Origin: Candidatus Caccopulliclostridium gallistercoris | Lineage (GTDB): Bacteria; Bacillota; Clostridia; Christensenellales; UBA1242 | Assembly (NCBI GenBank): GCA_018713725.1 | Contig: DVOJ01000014.1 | Coordinates: forward strand, 1 to 39,838 | DNA: 39,838 bases | Direction of reading: 5' to 3' | In this document: positions 1 through 8,772 of the stretch, piece after piece | Numbering within the stretch: position 1 is the stretch's first letter | How the letters are laid out: each line of letters starts with the position of its first letter | Notes under the pieces: generated by a model | What the model saw: the letters and a program-made list of their open reading frames with translations, nothing else | What the model was told of the DNA's origin: nothing | Databases searched by the model: none | Made by a program: the position numbers and the translations under genes

Positions 1-235
1 GCGATGCTGCGTTTACTGTAAAACGCCTAAAAAGAGGCTTAAGGAAACTAAACTCCTGCTTTTGCGTCAAAAGCCGCGCTTTAATGAATTTTGCAAAGCA
101 AAATATCATACTAACGCTTGCTTTTTCCTTAGCCCCAAAAATCAAAGTATTTTTGGGGATCCCGAGCCAGAGCCTTGCCTCGCTCGGTTAAATGAACAGT
201 CTGATTAATTTGTCTACAAATTGAAATAATTAAAA
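1..235. other. Non-coding, hairpin-rich region upstream of infC
   Basis: I see no convincing gene here. The sequence holds several perfect short inverted repeats: GCGTTT/AAACGC (9-14 with 21-26), CCCCAAAAAT/ATTTTTGGGG (133-142 with 149-158, six-base loop) and CCGAGC/GCTCGG (about 162-167 with 181-186). It is locally richer in G+C than the rest of the window. A minus-strand open frame (320-129) crosses it but has no ribosome binding site and runs over the infC promoter. It could be the end of an intergenic repeat or the 3' region of an upstream unit cut by the window edge. Confidence 0.4.
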
Positions 236-252
236 AATATTTATTAAAATGC

Positions 253-281
253 TTGACAATGGGAAAACAATATGGTAATAT
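253..281 (+). promoter_or_regulatory. Promoter of infC-rpmI-rplT
   Basis: TTGACA (253-258), a 17-base spacer and TAATAT (276-281), with TGG just before the -10 giving an extended -10 element. Transcription would start near 288 and produce a leader of about 125 bases before the infC start. Confidence 0.85.
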
Positions 282-287
282 AACGCT

Positions 288-410
288 CGTAAAAGCAGAA
301 GACCACTTCTCACCAGTCAAGCAGAGCTTAGATTAGGTTTAAAAAATTTTGATTATCAAAATTTGGTGGGGCTTTATGCTTTCACCAATTTTTTATTGTA
401 AGGGGGATAA
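288..410 (+). promoter_or_regulatory. infC leader, L20-type attenuator candidate
   Basis: The leader can form two mutually exclusive structures. One is a 10-bp perfect inverted repeat AAATTTTGAT/ATCAAAATTT (344-353 and 355-364). The other is a terminator-like hairpin TTGGTG/CACCAA (363-368 and 383-388) followed by a run of T (389-394). The two share bases 358-364, so forming one prevents the other. A small hairpin AGAAG/CTTCT (297-310) lies near the 5' end. In other Firmicutes this operon is controlled by ribosomal protein L20 binding a leader at this position; position and architecture fit, but I did not match the known L20-leader consensus base by base. Confidence 0.6.
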
Positions 411-414
411 AAAC

Positions 415-924
415 ATTTTTAAGGAACTACCTATAAACGAACAAATTCGTGCAGAAAGCGTAAGATTAGTTGCTGAAACAGGGGAGCAACTAGGAATTAT
501 GAGCCTAGACGAAGCTTTAAACGAAGCAGACAAGCGCGGGCTAGACCTTGCCTTGTTAAATCCGGGCAATCCCGCAGTATGTAAACTTATGGATTACGGA
601 AAGTATAAGTTCGATTCTATTAAGAAAGAAAAAGAACTTAGAAAAAATCAAAAGGTTACAGAGCTAAAAGAAATTCAACTTTCAATGACCATAGACACTC
701 ACGATATGGAAGTTAAAGCAAAACACGGAAATAGGTTTCTTCAAGAAGGCAACAAAGTAAAAGTTGTTTTAAGAATGAAGGGAAGGCAACAAGCCTACAA
801 AGCTAACGCAGTAGAAGTTGTTAAAAAATTCTATTCTATGCTTGAAGCAAACGGAACTTACGACAAAGAACCCGAAGTTGTTGGAAGAAATGTTATATTA
901 ATTGTGAACCCTAAAAAGAATTAA
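415..924 (+). CDS. infC: Translation initiation factor IF-3
   Basis: IF-3 binds the 30S subunit, prevents premature 50S joining and checks start-codon and initiator-tRNA pairing. The N-terminal domain contains PINEQIR and the VAETGEQLGIM segment; the C-terminal half has the basic RFLQEGNKVKVVLRMKGRQQ region typical of the family. I place the start at the ATT at 415, because a strong AAGGGGG Shine-Dalgarno (400-406) lies 8 bases before it and the resulting 169-residue protein matches the usual family length. The upstream in-frame ATG at 349 would add 22 unconserved residues encoded by the attenuator hairpin, with no ribosome binding site. AUU starts on infC are a known device by which IF-3 represses its own translation. 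First gene of the infC-rpmI-rplT operon. Confidence 0.93.
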   Translation: MFKELPINEQIRAESVRLVAETGEQLGIMSLDEALNEADKRGLDLALLNPGNPAVCKLMDYGKYKFDSIKKEKELRKNQKVTELKEIQLSMTIDTHDMEVKAKHGNRFLQEGNKVKVVLRMKGRQQAYKANAVEVVKKFYSMLEANGTYDKEPEVVGRNVILIVNPKKN

Positions 925-936
925 AGGAGAAAGAAT

Positions 937-1131
937 ATGCCAAAACTAAAATCACACAGCGGTGCTAAAAAGCGTTTTAAAATCAATTCAAACGGCAAAG
1001 TAAAAATGGCTAAAACAGACCGCGGACACTTTTTAACAGAAAAAAGACCTTCAAGAAAAAGAAAATTAAGAAAAGGCGCTTACCTATCAGGCAAGCAAGC
1101 AAAGAACATCAAAAAGATGGTTCAAGGTTAA
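937..1131 (+). CDS. rpmI: Large subunit ribosomal protein bL35
   Basis: A 64-residue, strongly basic protein beginning MPKLKSHSGAKKRFK, the signature start of bL35. It binds 23S rRNA in the large subunit. Length and lysine/arginine content are typical, and the middle contains the GHFLTEK motif. An AAAGGAGA ribosome binding site precedes the ATG. It lies 12 bases after infC and 15 before rplT, the conserved bacterial order for this operon, so it should be cotranscribed and share L20-mediated control. Confidence 0.97.
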   Translation: MPKLKSHSGAKKRFKINSNGKVKMAKTDRGHFLTEKRPSRKRKLRKGAYLSGKQAKNIKKMVQG

Positions 1132-1146
1132 TAAGGGAGAGAGAAT

Positions 1147-1500
1147 ATGAGAATTAAAAGATCAGTTACAGCACTTAAAAAACGCAGAGCCATTTTGAAA
1201 CAAGCAAAGGGCTACCGCGGAGCTAAAAGTAAGCTATATCGTGTTGCTCGTCAACAAGTTATGAAGAGTGGACAATACGCTTACATTGGAAGAAAACAAA
1301 GAAAGAGAAATTTCAGAAGCCTTTGGATTACAAGAATATCCGCAGCTTGCAAACTTAACGGAATTTCTTACAGCAAATTTATGTACGGCTTAAAGAAAGC
1401 AAGCATTAACCTAAATAGAAAGGTTTTAGCAGAACTTGCAGCTCGCGACGAAAAAGCTTTTAGTGAACTTGTAGTTACAGCTAAAAAAGCAATTGCATAA
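1147..1500 (+). CDS. rplT: Large subunit ribosomal protein bL20
   Basis: 117 residues, the standard bL20 length. The long basic N-terminal helix ([20 protein letters not shown]) and the globular C-terminal part with RDLWI-like RSLWITRI and [14 protein letters not shown] are diagnostic. bL20 is needed for early 50S assembly and in Firmicutes also represses this operon by binding its leader, which fits the folded leader at 288-410. GGGAGA precedes the start. It is the last gene of the operon; a hairpin terminator follows 10 bases after the stop. Confidence 0.97.
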   Translation: MRIKRSVTALKKRRAILKQAKGYRGAKSKLYRVARQQVMKSGQYAYIGRKQRKRNFRSLWITRISAACKLNGISYSKFMYGLKKASINLNRKVLAELAARDEKAFSELVVTAKKAIA

Positions 1501-1509
1501 AAAATAACA

Positions 1510-1540
1510 ACCCCAAGGTAAGCGCTTTGGGGTGTTTTTA
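1510..1540 (+). terminator. Terminator of the infC operon
   Basis: Stem ACCCCAAGG/CTTTGGGGT (1510-1518 with 1525-1533, one G-T pair) with a six-base loop, followed by GTTTTTA. Confidence 0.9.
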
Positions 1541-1571
1541 TGTTACTATTAATTAAACTGTCTTTAAAAAG

Positions 1572-1600
1572 TTGCAAAATTTTTTAAATATATTTATAAT
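1572..1600 (+). promoter_or_regulatory. Promoter of the SpoU-yebC-ruvCAB-queA unit
   Basis: TTGCAA (1572-1577), a 17-base spacer and a perfect TATAAT (1595-1600). The gene's ATG is at 1607, six bases after the -10, so the predicted transcript begins at or next to the start codon. Confidence 0.85.
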
Positions 1601-1606
1601 AACCTT

Positions 1607-2323
1607 ATGATAACCTCTGTGCAAAATGAAAAAATAAAACATTTAAAAAGGCTTTTAAAAGATAAAAGCTATATGTTTTTAGATAACCCAAAACTAATAA
1701 CAGAGGCTGTTAAAGCTGGCATGAGTATAGAATACACAATTTTTAAAGAAAGCTATGCTGGCAAAACGGACTATGGCGGAGAAGAGATATTAGTTTCAGA
1801 AGAAGTATTTAAAGGTTTTTCTCAAACTGTAACGTCGCAAGGGCTAATAGGTGTAGTAAAGTTTAAAAGTAAAGAGCTTACTGTGCCAAAAGCAAACTTT
1901 TTAGTTTTAGACGAAATTCAAGACCCGGGCAACGTAGGCACGCTATTGCGCTCTGCGCTGGGCGCGAATTTTAAAGACGTATACCTTTTAAACTGCGCAA
2001 GAGTGTCAAGCGATAAGGTTATAAGAAGCTCTATGGGCGCAATTTTTAAATTAAACATATATGAATGCTCTAAAAATGAGTTTTTAAACATATGCTCTGG
2101 GCTACATATGTGTTTTGCTGATATGTTTGGGGAAAATATATATAAAACAAAACTTCCTAGCTTAGTAGGCGTTGTGGTAGGAAATGAAGGGAACGGCGTT
2201 AGCAAAGAGCTAAAAGAAGCTTGCAGCTTTTCAGTATCAATTCCAATGGCGAACGATTTAGAGAGTTTAAATGCGTCTGTGGCTGGAAGTATAATAATGT
2301 ATCAAATTTATTCAAGGAGTTAA
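1607..2323 (+). CDS. SpoU/TrmH-family RNA 2'-O-methyltransferase
   Basis: An AdoMet-dependent 2'-O-ribose methyltransferase of the SPOUT class acting on rRNA or tRNA; the target nucleotide cannot be told from sequence. An N-terminal substrate-binding domain (about residues 1-95) precedes the catalytic knot domain with its three motifs: [16 protein letters not shown] (about 102-117), [11 protein letters not shown] and [15 protein letters not shown] near the C-terminus. At 238 residues it is slightly short for the TsnR/RlmB-like group. It sits right after rplT, as related genes often do in Clostridia. No Shine-Dalgarno is visible and the ATG coincides with the predicted transcript start, so translation may be leaderless. 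Confidence 0.88.
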   Translation: MITSVQNEKIKHLKRLLKDKSYMFLDNPKLITEAVKAGMSIEYTIFKESYAGKTDYGGEEILVSEEVFKGFSQTVTSQGLIGVVKFKSKELTVPKANFLVLDEIQDPGNVGTLLRSALGANFKDVYLLNCARVSSDKVIRSSMGAIFKLNIYECSKNEFLNICSGLHMCFADMFGENIYKTKLPSLVGVVVGNEGNGVSKELKEACSFSVSIPMANDLESLNASVAGSIIMYQIYSRS

Positions 2324-2327
2324 TTTT

Positions 2328-3047
2328 ATGTCAGGACATAGCAAATGGCACAACATACAAGCAAGAAAGGGCAAAAGTGATGCCCAAAGGGGAAAAATAT
2401 TTACAAAAATAGGCAGAGAAATAGCCGTTGTAGTTAAAACTGGTGGAGCAGACCCAGTATCTAACTCTAAGCTTCGCGACGTTATAGCAAAGGCAAAGCA
2501 AAACAATATGCCTAACGATTCTATTCAAAGAGCAATTAAAAAGGCAACTGGCGAGCTTTCTAACGTAAACTACGAAGAAACAACTTATGAAGGCTATGGT
2601 GTAGGTGGTTCCGCCGTCATAGTAGAATGTCTAACAGATAACAAAAACAGAACAGCTGGCGATGTTCGCCACACCTTTGATAAGCACGGCGGAAGTTTAG
2701 GCGCAACTGGCTGCGTTTCATATTTATTTAAAAGAAAGGGCGTTATAATTCTTGAAAAGAAAGAAGGGCTAGATAGCGACGAAATTTTAATGCAAGCATT
2801 AGAAGCTGGCGCAAAAGACGTGTTAGAAGACGAAGATTCCTTTACAATAGAAACAGCACCAGACGAGCTAAATAGCGTAGTTGAAAGCTTAAATAAAAAC
2901 GGAATTGAAGTTTTAGAATATAGTGTAGAACAAGTTCCAGATATGTATGTGGAACTAGACGAAGCAAAACAAACACAATTTGAAAAAATGATAGACGCTC
3001 TTGAAGACTTAGACGACGTTCAAAACGTCTACCACAATGTAAAGTAA
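2328..3047 (+). CDS. yebC: YebC/PmpR-family protein
   Basis: A conserved 239-residue YebC-family protein, beginning [20 protein letters not shown] and containing GRGAGxGGD-like loops typical of the family. Members have been described as DNA-binding regulators and, more recently, as factors that help ribosomes translate difficult proline-containing stretches. The acidic C-terminal domain (about 175-239) is intact. It begins 5 bases after the SpoU gene with AAGGAG as ribosome binding site, and is 4 bases from ruvC. The yebC-ruvCAB linkage is widespread in bacteria. Confidence 0.93.
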   Translation: MSGHSKWHNIQARKGKSDAQRGKIFTKIGREIAVVVKTGGADPVSNSKLRDVIAKAKQNNMPNDSIQRAIKKATGELSNVNYEETTYEGYGVGGSAVIVECLTDNKNRTAGDVRHTFDKHGGSLGATGCVSYLFKRKGVIILEKKEGLDSDEILMQALEAGAKDVLEDEDSFTIETAPDELNSVVESLNKNGIEVLEYSVEQVPDMYVELDEAKQTQFEKMIDALEDLDDVQNVYHNVK

Positions 3048-3051
3048 GGTT

Positions 3052-3543
3052 ATGAGAATTTTAGGAATAGACCCAGGTTATGGTATAGTGGGATACGGCA
3101 TAATAGAAAGTGACGGCTATAATTTAAAGGTCATAGATTATGGCGTTATCACTACGCCTAAGGAAGACAGCCTTCCTGTAAGGTTAAACATAATTGCCGA
3201 TTGTTTAACAGAAATTATAAACACCTATAAACCTGATGAAATTGCAATAGAAGAGCTATTTTACTTTAAAAACCAAAAGACAATTATTCCAGTTGCAGAA
3301 GCAAGGGGTGTTATAGTTCATATTTGCGGAAAACTGTGTGAAAACGTGTTTGAATACACTCCGCTTCAAGTAAAGCAGGCGCTTACAGGAATTGGCAGAG
3401 CAGAAAAGAGCCAAATTCAATATATGGTAAAAACGCTTTTAGGCTTAGAGAAAATTCCAAAGCCGGACGACGCTGCGGACGCTTTAGCCATAGCAATAAC
3501 GCATGGCCAAATAAACTCTATGCTAAACACCAATAAAATATAA
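3052..3543 (+). CDS. ruvC: Holliday junction resolvase RuvC
   Basis: The endonuclease that cuts Holliday junctions symmetrically at the end of recombinational repair. The RNase H-like fold residues are all visible: Asp7 in GIDPGYG, a Glu at about 67 in IAIEELF, and Asp140/Asp143 in PDDAADALAIA. Length (163 aa) is normal. It works with RuvAB encoded next in the same operon. AAGG lies 2 bases before the ATG; the gene starts 4 bases after yebC. Confidence 0.97.
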   Translation: MRILGIDPGYGIVGYGIIESDGYNLKVIDYGVITTPKEDSLPVRLNIIADCLTEIINTYKPDEIAIEELFYFKNQKTIIPVAEARGVIVHICGKLCENVFEYTPLQVKQALTGIGRAEKSQIQYMVKTLLGLEKIPKPDDAADALAIAITHGQINSMLNTNKI

Positions 3544-3552
3544 GGGGAAAAT

Positions 3553-4143
3553 ATGATAGCATTCATAACGGGAACAATTGAAGAAAAGTCGGAAAATGGC
3601 GTAGTAATAAATTGTAATGGAATGGGCTATGAAGTGCAAACGTCTATTGCCACGCTTAGCTCGCTTCCGCTTGTTGGCGAAGAGTGTAAAATATACACCT
3701 ATTTACAAGTTAAAGAAGACGGAATTAGCCTTTTCGGTTTTACAACGGTAGACGAGCGCGAACTATTCTATAAGCTAATTTCCGTAAGCGGAGTAGGGCC
3801 TAAAATGGCTATAACAGTGCTTTCCGGCATGAATATATCAGATCTTATTGTAAGCATATTAAAGGAAGATACCACGGCGCTTTCACGCATAAAAGGCCTT
3901 GGCAAAAAAACGGCGGAAAGAATTTGCTTAGAGCTTAAAGATAAGCTAACGCCAGTGGGCGGCGTTTTAATAGACGATAACGTTATAGAAATAAACGAAA
4001 ACGTGTTAGACGATGCTTGCGAAGCATTAATTTCCTTAGGCCTTTCTAAAAATGAAGCGCTTAGGCTTGCAAGGCAAAACGCAAATGAAAATAGCACCGC
4101 GGAAGAAATTATTACTAGCGTATTAAGAAACATGGGTAGGTAA
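3553..4143 (+). CDS. ruvA: Holliday junction DNA helicase subunit RuvA
   Basis: RuvA forms tetramers that hold the four-way junction and load RuvB. Domain I is the N-terminal OB fold (about 1-62). Two helix-hairpin-helix motifs follow: [15 protein letters not shown] (about 76-90) and [17 protein letters not shown] (about 112-128). The C-terminal domain III (about 145-196) that contacts RuvB is present. 196 residues is a normal length. The stop is 2 bases before the ruvB start. Confidence 0.96.
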   Translation: MIAFITGTIEEKSENGVVINCNGMGYEVQTSIATLSSLPLVGEECKIYTYLQVKEDGISLFGFTTVDERELFYKLISVSGVGPKMAITVLSGMNISDLIVSILKEDTTALSRIKGLGKKTAERICLELKDKLTPVGGVLIDDNVIEINENVLDDACEALISLGLSKNEALRLARQNANENSTAEEIITSVLRNMGR

Positions 4144-4145
4144 GT

Positions 4146-5195
4146 ATGGAAAATAACAGATTTATATCCAGTTCCAAATCCTTAACAGACGCAGAAATAG
4201 AAAATTCACTGCGTCCTACAAGCATGCTTGAATATGTGGGGCAAGAAAAAATTAAAGAAAAGCTTTCTATATACATTCAAGCGGCAAAAAAAAGAAAGGA
4301 AGCCTTAGACCACGTGCTTTTATATGGTCCACCGGGGCTTGGAAAGACCACGCTTTCACATATTATAGCAAACGAGCTTGGTAGCCAAATTAAAATTACG
4401 TCGGGCCCAGCCATAGAGCACGCTGCCGACCTTGCCGCAATTCTTACAAACCTTCAAAGAAATGACGTTTTGTTTATAGACGAAATTCATAGGTTAAATA
4501 AGTCTGTGGAAGAAATTTTGTATCCAGCTATGGAAGATTTTGCACTAGACTTTATAGTAGGAAAAGGCCCTTCTGCTAAAAATATGAGATTAAAAATTCA
4601 GCCTTTTACCTTAATTGGCGCAACTACAAGAGCCGGCATGCTTACAGGGCCACTCCGTGACCGTTTTGGCGTGCTTTGCAGATTAGAGCTCTATAATGAA
4701 AAGGAACTACAAGAAATTGTTGAACGCTCGGCAAAAGTTTTAAACGTGCAAATAGAGCCTGACGCAAGTTTAGAGATAGCTAGGCGCAGCAGGGGAACTC
4801 CAAGGCTTGCCAACAGAATTTTAAAGCGTGTTAGAGATTATGCCGAAGTGTACGGCGAAGGAATTGTAACTAAGCCGCTTACAAACAAGGCATTAGAGCT
4901 TTTAGAAATAGATAAACTTGGGCTAGACCATATAGATAGAAGAATACTTTTAAATATTATAAACAAGTTTGGCGGCGGGCCAGTTGGTCTAGACACGCTT
5001 GCTTCTGCAACCGGAGAAGATGCAACCACAATAGAAGACGTTTACGAGCCATATTTAATTCAGCTTGGCTTTATTGCAAGAACTCCGCGCGGGCGTGTTG
5101 CACTAAAAGGCGCTTACGACCACTTAAACTTACCACTTTCCAAAGCTCAAATAAACGCACTTTCAATTTATGAAACAAGTGGAGATATAGAATGA
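4146..5195 (+). CDS. ruvB: Holliday junction branch-migration ATPase RuvB
   Basis: The AAA+ motor driving branch migration. Walker A GPPGLGKT at 61-68, Walker B LFIDEI at 109-114, sensor 1 GATT at 158-161 and the arginine-finger region LRDRFG at 170-175 are intact. The C-terminal winged-helix domain (about 255-330, with TPRGRVAL) binds DNA. The first 20 residues form a slightly long N-terminal tail. It overlaps queA by 4 bases (ATGA), a usual sign of translational coupling. Confidence 0.97.
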   Translation: MENNRFISSSKSLTDAEIENSLRPTSMLEYVGQEKIKEKLSIYIQAAKKRKEALDHVLLYGPPGLGKTTLSHIIANELGSQIKITSGPAIEHAADLAAILTNLQRNDVLFIDEIHRLNKSVEEILYPAMEDFALDFIVGKGPSAKNMRLKIQPFTLIGATTRAGMLTGPLRDRFGVLCRLELYNEKELQEIVERSAKVLNVQIEPDASLEIARRSRGTPRLANRILKRVRDYAEVYGEGIVTKPLTNKALELLEIDKLGLDHIDRRILLNIINKFGGGPVGLDTLASATGEDATTIEDVYEPYLIQLGFIARTPRGRVALKGAYDHLNLPLSKAQINALSIYETSGDIE

Positions 5196-6226
5196 TAGAT
5201 TACACCAAAAAGAGCACTTACTACTATAATCTTCCAGAAGAATTAATTGCTCAAACCCCAATTGAACCTAGGGACTCATCTAGGCTACTAGTGTACGATA
5301 GGCAAACTAAAAAGATAGAACACAAGCATTTTTACGACGTAATAGATTATTTAAACGCGGGCGACGTGCTTGTGGTAAACAATTCCAGAGTGCTTCCAGC
5401 AAGGCTTTATGGAAAAAAAGAAGAAACGGGTGCCAACATTGAAATTCTTCTTCAAAAAAGAATAGATTTAAAGCACTGGAAGGTTATAGCAAAGCCCTTT
5501 AAACGCTTAAAAGAAGGCACAAAAGTTGTATTTTCAGATAAGCTTTCTTGCATTATAAATAAAAAATATGAATATGGCGAGTGCGACATAGAGTTTGTAT
5601 ACGATGGCCATTTTGAAGAGATTTTAGCGGAAATTGGAGAAGCTCCGCTTCCACCTTATATAAAGAAAAGATTAGAAAATAAAGAGCGCTATCAAACGGT
5701 TTATTCTAAAATAGAAGGGTCTAGCGCGGCGCCAACTGCTGGGCTTCACTTCACAACAGAACTTTTAGAAAAAATAAAGGCAAAAGGTATTAAAATTGTA
5801 GAAGTACTACTTCACGTTGGGCTTGGAACATTTAGACCAGTAAAAGAAGACGACATTTTAAAGCACGATATGCACTCTGAGTATTATAAACTTACAGAAG
5901 AAAACGCTCGCATTATAAACGACGCAAGAAAGGCAGGCGGAAAAATAGTTGCCGTTGGAACTACGTCCGTTAGAGTGTTGGAAACATGCGCAGACGAAAA
6001 TGGAATTTTAAAGGCTGCTTTTGGCGAAACGAAAATTTTTATTTATCCGCCGTATAAATTTAAAGCGGTAGACCATTTAATAACAAACTTCCACTTACCA
6101 GAATCTACGCTAATAATGCTTGTGTCATCCTTTTGCGGAGTGGAAGAAACGTTAAATTTATACAACCTTGCCGTACAAGAAAGATATCGATTTTTTAGCT
6201 TTGGCGACGCCATGCTATTACTTTAA
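5192..6226 (+). CDS. queA: S-adenosylmethionine:tRNA ribosyltransferase-isomerase (QueA)
   Basis: QueA transfers and isomerises the ribosyl part of AdoMet onto preQ1 in tRNA to give epoxyqueuosine. Family signatures present are the N-terminal [22 protein letters not shown], the central [14 protein letters not shown], the [10 protein letters not shown] segment and the C-terminal [16 protein letters not shown]. Length (344 aa) is standard. It lies after ruvB and shortly before tgt, the enzyme of the preceding step; the ruvB-queA-tgt-yajC order is conserved in many bacteria, but here an extra gene separates queA from tgt. Confidence 0.97.
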   Translation: MIDYTKKSTYYYNLPEELIAQTPIEPRDSSRLLVYDRQTKKIEHKHFYDVIDYLNAGDVLVVNNSRVLPARLYGKKEETGANIEILLQKRIDLKHWKVIAKPFKRLKEGTKVVFSDKLSCIINKKYEYGECDIEFVYDGHFEEILAEIGEAPLPPYIKKRLENKERYQTVYSKIEGSSAAPTAGLHFTTELLEKIKAKGIKIVEVLLHVGLGTFRPVKEDDILKHDMHSEYYKLTEENARIINDARKAGGKIVAVGTTSVRVLETCADENGILKAAFGETKIFIYPPYKFKAVDHLITNFHLPESTLIMLVSSFCGVEETLNLYNLAVQERYRFFSFGDAMLLL

Positions 6227-6228
6227 TA

Positions 6229-6257
6229 TTGACAAAATTAAATTTTTTTGATAGAGT
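6229..6257 (+). promoter_or_regulatory. Internal promoter before the 216-aa gene and tgt
   Basis: A perfect TTGACA (6229-6234), a 17-base spacer and TAGAGT (6252-6257), beginning two bases after the queA stop. The next ATG (6265) is seven bases past the -10, so this transcript is predicted to start at or one base before the start codon. Confidence 0.75.
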
Positions 6258-6264
6258 TTGAACT

Positions 6265-6915
6265 ATGGAAGAATTAAATATAAAAATTGCAAAAGAACTT
6301 CAAAATCTTTCAGATGTTAGCTTACAAAATTTAGGCGACCAAACTTTTTTTATTGTAAGTGCGTACGAAGAAAGTGAACTAGAAAATTTACTTATATATG
6401 ATGCGGAAATTATAAACGTAGGGGAGTTTATTAAAAATAATTTTAAACTTCCAGAAATTAAAAAGGAAAAACTTGTTTTAAATAAGCGTGGAGCCGTTCT
6501 AGGTTTTTACAAAGGCACGGAAATTGCCTTTGGTAAAATAATGTGTTGGGTAGAAAATTATAGTAGTTATTTATCTAACCAAATAAATTCGAACTTTCAA
6601 TATTCTACGGATATGTTACCAAAAGAACATATTTTAATAGATGCTAACGCTGTTTGTCCGGTTATACTTTTTCAAACATTGAATCCTAAAAAAAATTATT
6701 TTGGTGAAGATGTTATAGAAGATGGAAAAGTTGTATATGACCTTACAGATTTTAAAATCTTAACAAAAAAGGAAGCAAACGACTATAAAAAAAGGCTTGT
6801 CAGCATTGCTAACATAACAGGAGAAGCTGACGAACGCACTTATTATATGCTTGAATATATAAATCGAGAAAGATATAAAAAATTAGATAAGCCAAACGAC
6901 AGAATTTTATCATAA
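6265..6915 (+). CDS. Conserved-looking protein of unknown function between queA and tgt
   Basis: I do not recognise this 216-residue protein. It is predicted soluble, with no signal peptide or membrane helix, and mixed charged composition. Visible features are a small-protein-like core (about 18-105) including LVLNKRGAVLGFYKGTEIAF and a C-terminal helical part rich in Lys/Arg (about 165-216). No nucleotide-binding, metal-binding or catalytic motif stands out. Its A+T content is higher than that of its neighbours. It has no Shine-Dalgarno and sits on its own promoter with a predicted leaderless start. Position between two queuosine genes suggests, but does not show, a link to tRNA modification. 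Confidence 0.8.
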   Translation: MEELNIKIAKELQNLSDVSLQNLGDQTFFIVSAYEESELENLLIYDAEIINVGEFIKNNFKLPEIKKEKLVLNKRGAVLGFYKGTEIAFGKIMCWVENYSSYLSNQINSNFQYSTDMLPKEHILIDANAVCPVILFQTLNPKKNYFGEDVIEDGKVVYDLTDFKILTKKEANDYKKRLVSIANITGEADERTYYMLEYINRERYKKLDKPNDRILS

Positions 6916-8034
<1,119 letters not shown>

Positions 8035-8053
8035 AAATTCGTCATAAATTCAT

Positions 8054-8081
8054 TTGTTTTTTTTCATATTTATGCTAAAAT
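8054..8081 (+). promoter_or_regulatory. Promoter of the small ORF and yajC
   Basis: TTGTTT (8054-8059), a 16-base spacer and TAAAAT (8076-8081) preceded by TGC, an extended -10. The transcript would start near 8088, 15 bases before the small ORF's ATG. Confidence 0.65.
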
Positions 8082-8102
8082 GAATTTTGACTAGGAGATA
8101 GT

Positions 8103-8183
8103 ATGTTACTAATTTCGGTCTCAAATATTATTTTGCCGCTATGCGTTCTAGTTGGTTTGGTAATATTTGGAATGTTAATTTAA
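8103..8183 (+). CDS. Small single-pass membrane protein candidate, 26 aa
   Basis: A 26-codon ORF with a strong TAGGAGAT Shine-Dalgarno 6 bases before its ATG and a promoter at 8054. The product begins MLLISVSNIILPLCVLVG and is almost wholly hydrophobic, with one Pro, one Cys and no charged residues, so it would be a single transmembrane helix. yajC starts 12 bases after its stop with its own AAAGGAGA site, so the two are very probably cotranscribed. It may be a small partner of the YajC-SecDF complex, a leader peptide, or a remnant: the NIILPL stretch vaguely recalls the N-terminus of spore maturation protein SpmB. Function is unknown. Confidence 0.55.
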   Translation: MLLISVSNIILPLCVLVGLVIFGMLI

Positions 8184-8195
8184 AAGGAGAATTTA

Positions 8196-8714
8196 ATGTT
8201 TAATTTATCAAATCTAATGTTTTTAGACGCGGGCCAAATAACTTTAATAGTTGTGGTTGCAGCGCTTTTAATTCTTTATCCAATTTTCCTATACATTAGA
8301 AATAAGAAGGATAAGGAAAAGAGAAACGAACTTTACGAAACAATCCATAAAGGTGACTACGTTATAACGTACTCGGGCATTATGGGTAAAGTTGTTGAAA
8401 TTTTAGAGAAACAAAACGGCAAATTTCTAACACTTCAAACAGGTGAAGGAAAGAATAGTGGTTATGTTTGCATAACTATCGACGCAGTATATTCTTTCAC
8501 AGACAACAAAGATAAAATCTTTGGAGTAGACGGCGAACCTGTAAAAGAAGAAGTTAAAGAAGAAAAGGTAGCAAAGACTAAGGAAAAAGTTGAAGCCGAA
8601 GTAGTAGAAGAAAAAGAAGCTACCGAAGTAAAGACAGAAGAAGTTACTACGGAAACAACAGTAGAAGAAAAGCCAGCAGAAAAAAAGTCTAAAAAATCTA
8701 AATCTAAGAAATAA
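8196..8714 (+). CDS. yajC: Preprotein translocase subunit YajC
   Basis: YajC is the small accessory subunit of the Sec holotranslocon with SecDF. A single N-terminal membrane helix (about 14-33, LIVVVAALLILYPIFLYI) is followed by the conserved cytosolic domain with IHKGDYVITYSGIMGKVVEI. Residues 110-172 form an unusually long, low-complexity tail, first Glu/Lys/Thr/Val-rich and then ending in lysine/serine repeats; most YajC proteins stop near 90-110 residues. It follows tgt as in many genomes, but is separated from secD by two unrelated genes. Confidence 0.92.
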   Translation: MFNLSNLMFLDAGQITLIVVVAALLILYPIFLYIRNKKDKEKRNELYETIHKGDYVITYSGIMGKVVEILEKQNGKFLTLQTGEGKNSGYVCITIDAVYSFTDNKDKIFGVDGEPVKEEVKEEKVAKTKEKVEAEVVEEKEATEVKTEEVTTETTVEEKPAEKKSKKSKSKK

Positions 8715-8723
8715 ATTAATGAG

Positions 8724-8755
8724 GCTCACTAGTGTATATTAGTGAGCTATTTTAA
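8724..8755 (+). terminator. Terminator-like hairpin after yajC
   Basis: Perfect stem GCTCACTA/TAGTGAGC (8724-8731 with 8740-8747), then TATTTTAAAAT. The stem is strong; the T-run is short. Confidence 0.65.
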
Positions 8756-8772
8756 AATATATTTAATTTTGC

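Noticed and set aside
129..320. Minus-strand 63-residue open frame before infC
   Set aside because: No ribosome binding site, low-complexity product, and it covers the infC promoter and a hairpin.
349..414. N-terminal extension of IF-3 from the ATG at 349
   Set aside because: No Shine-Dalgarno, residues unlike IF-3, and encoded by the attenuator; the ATT at 415 has a strong site.
8427..8729. Minus-strand 100-residue frame opposite yajC
   Set aside because: A mirror of the Lys/Glu-rich yajC tail; its Phe-rich product has no start signal or family.
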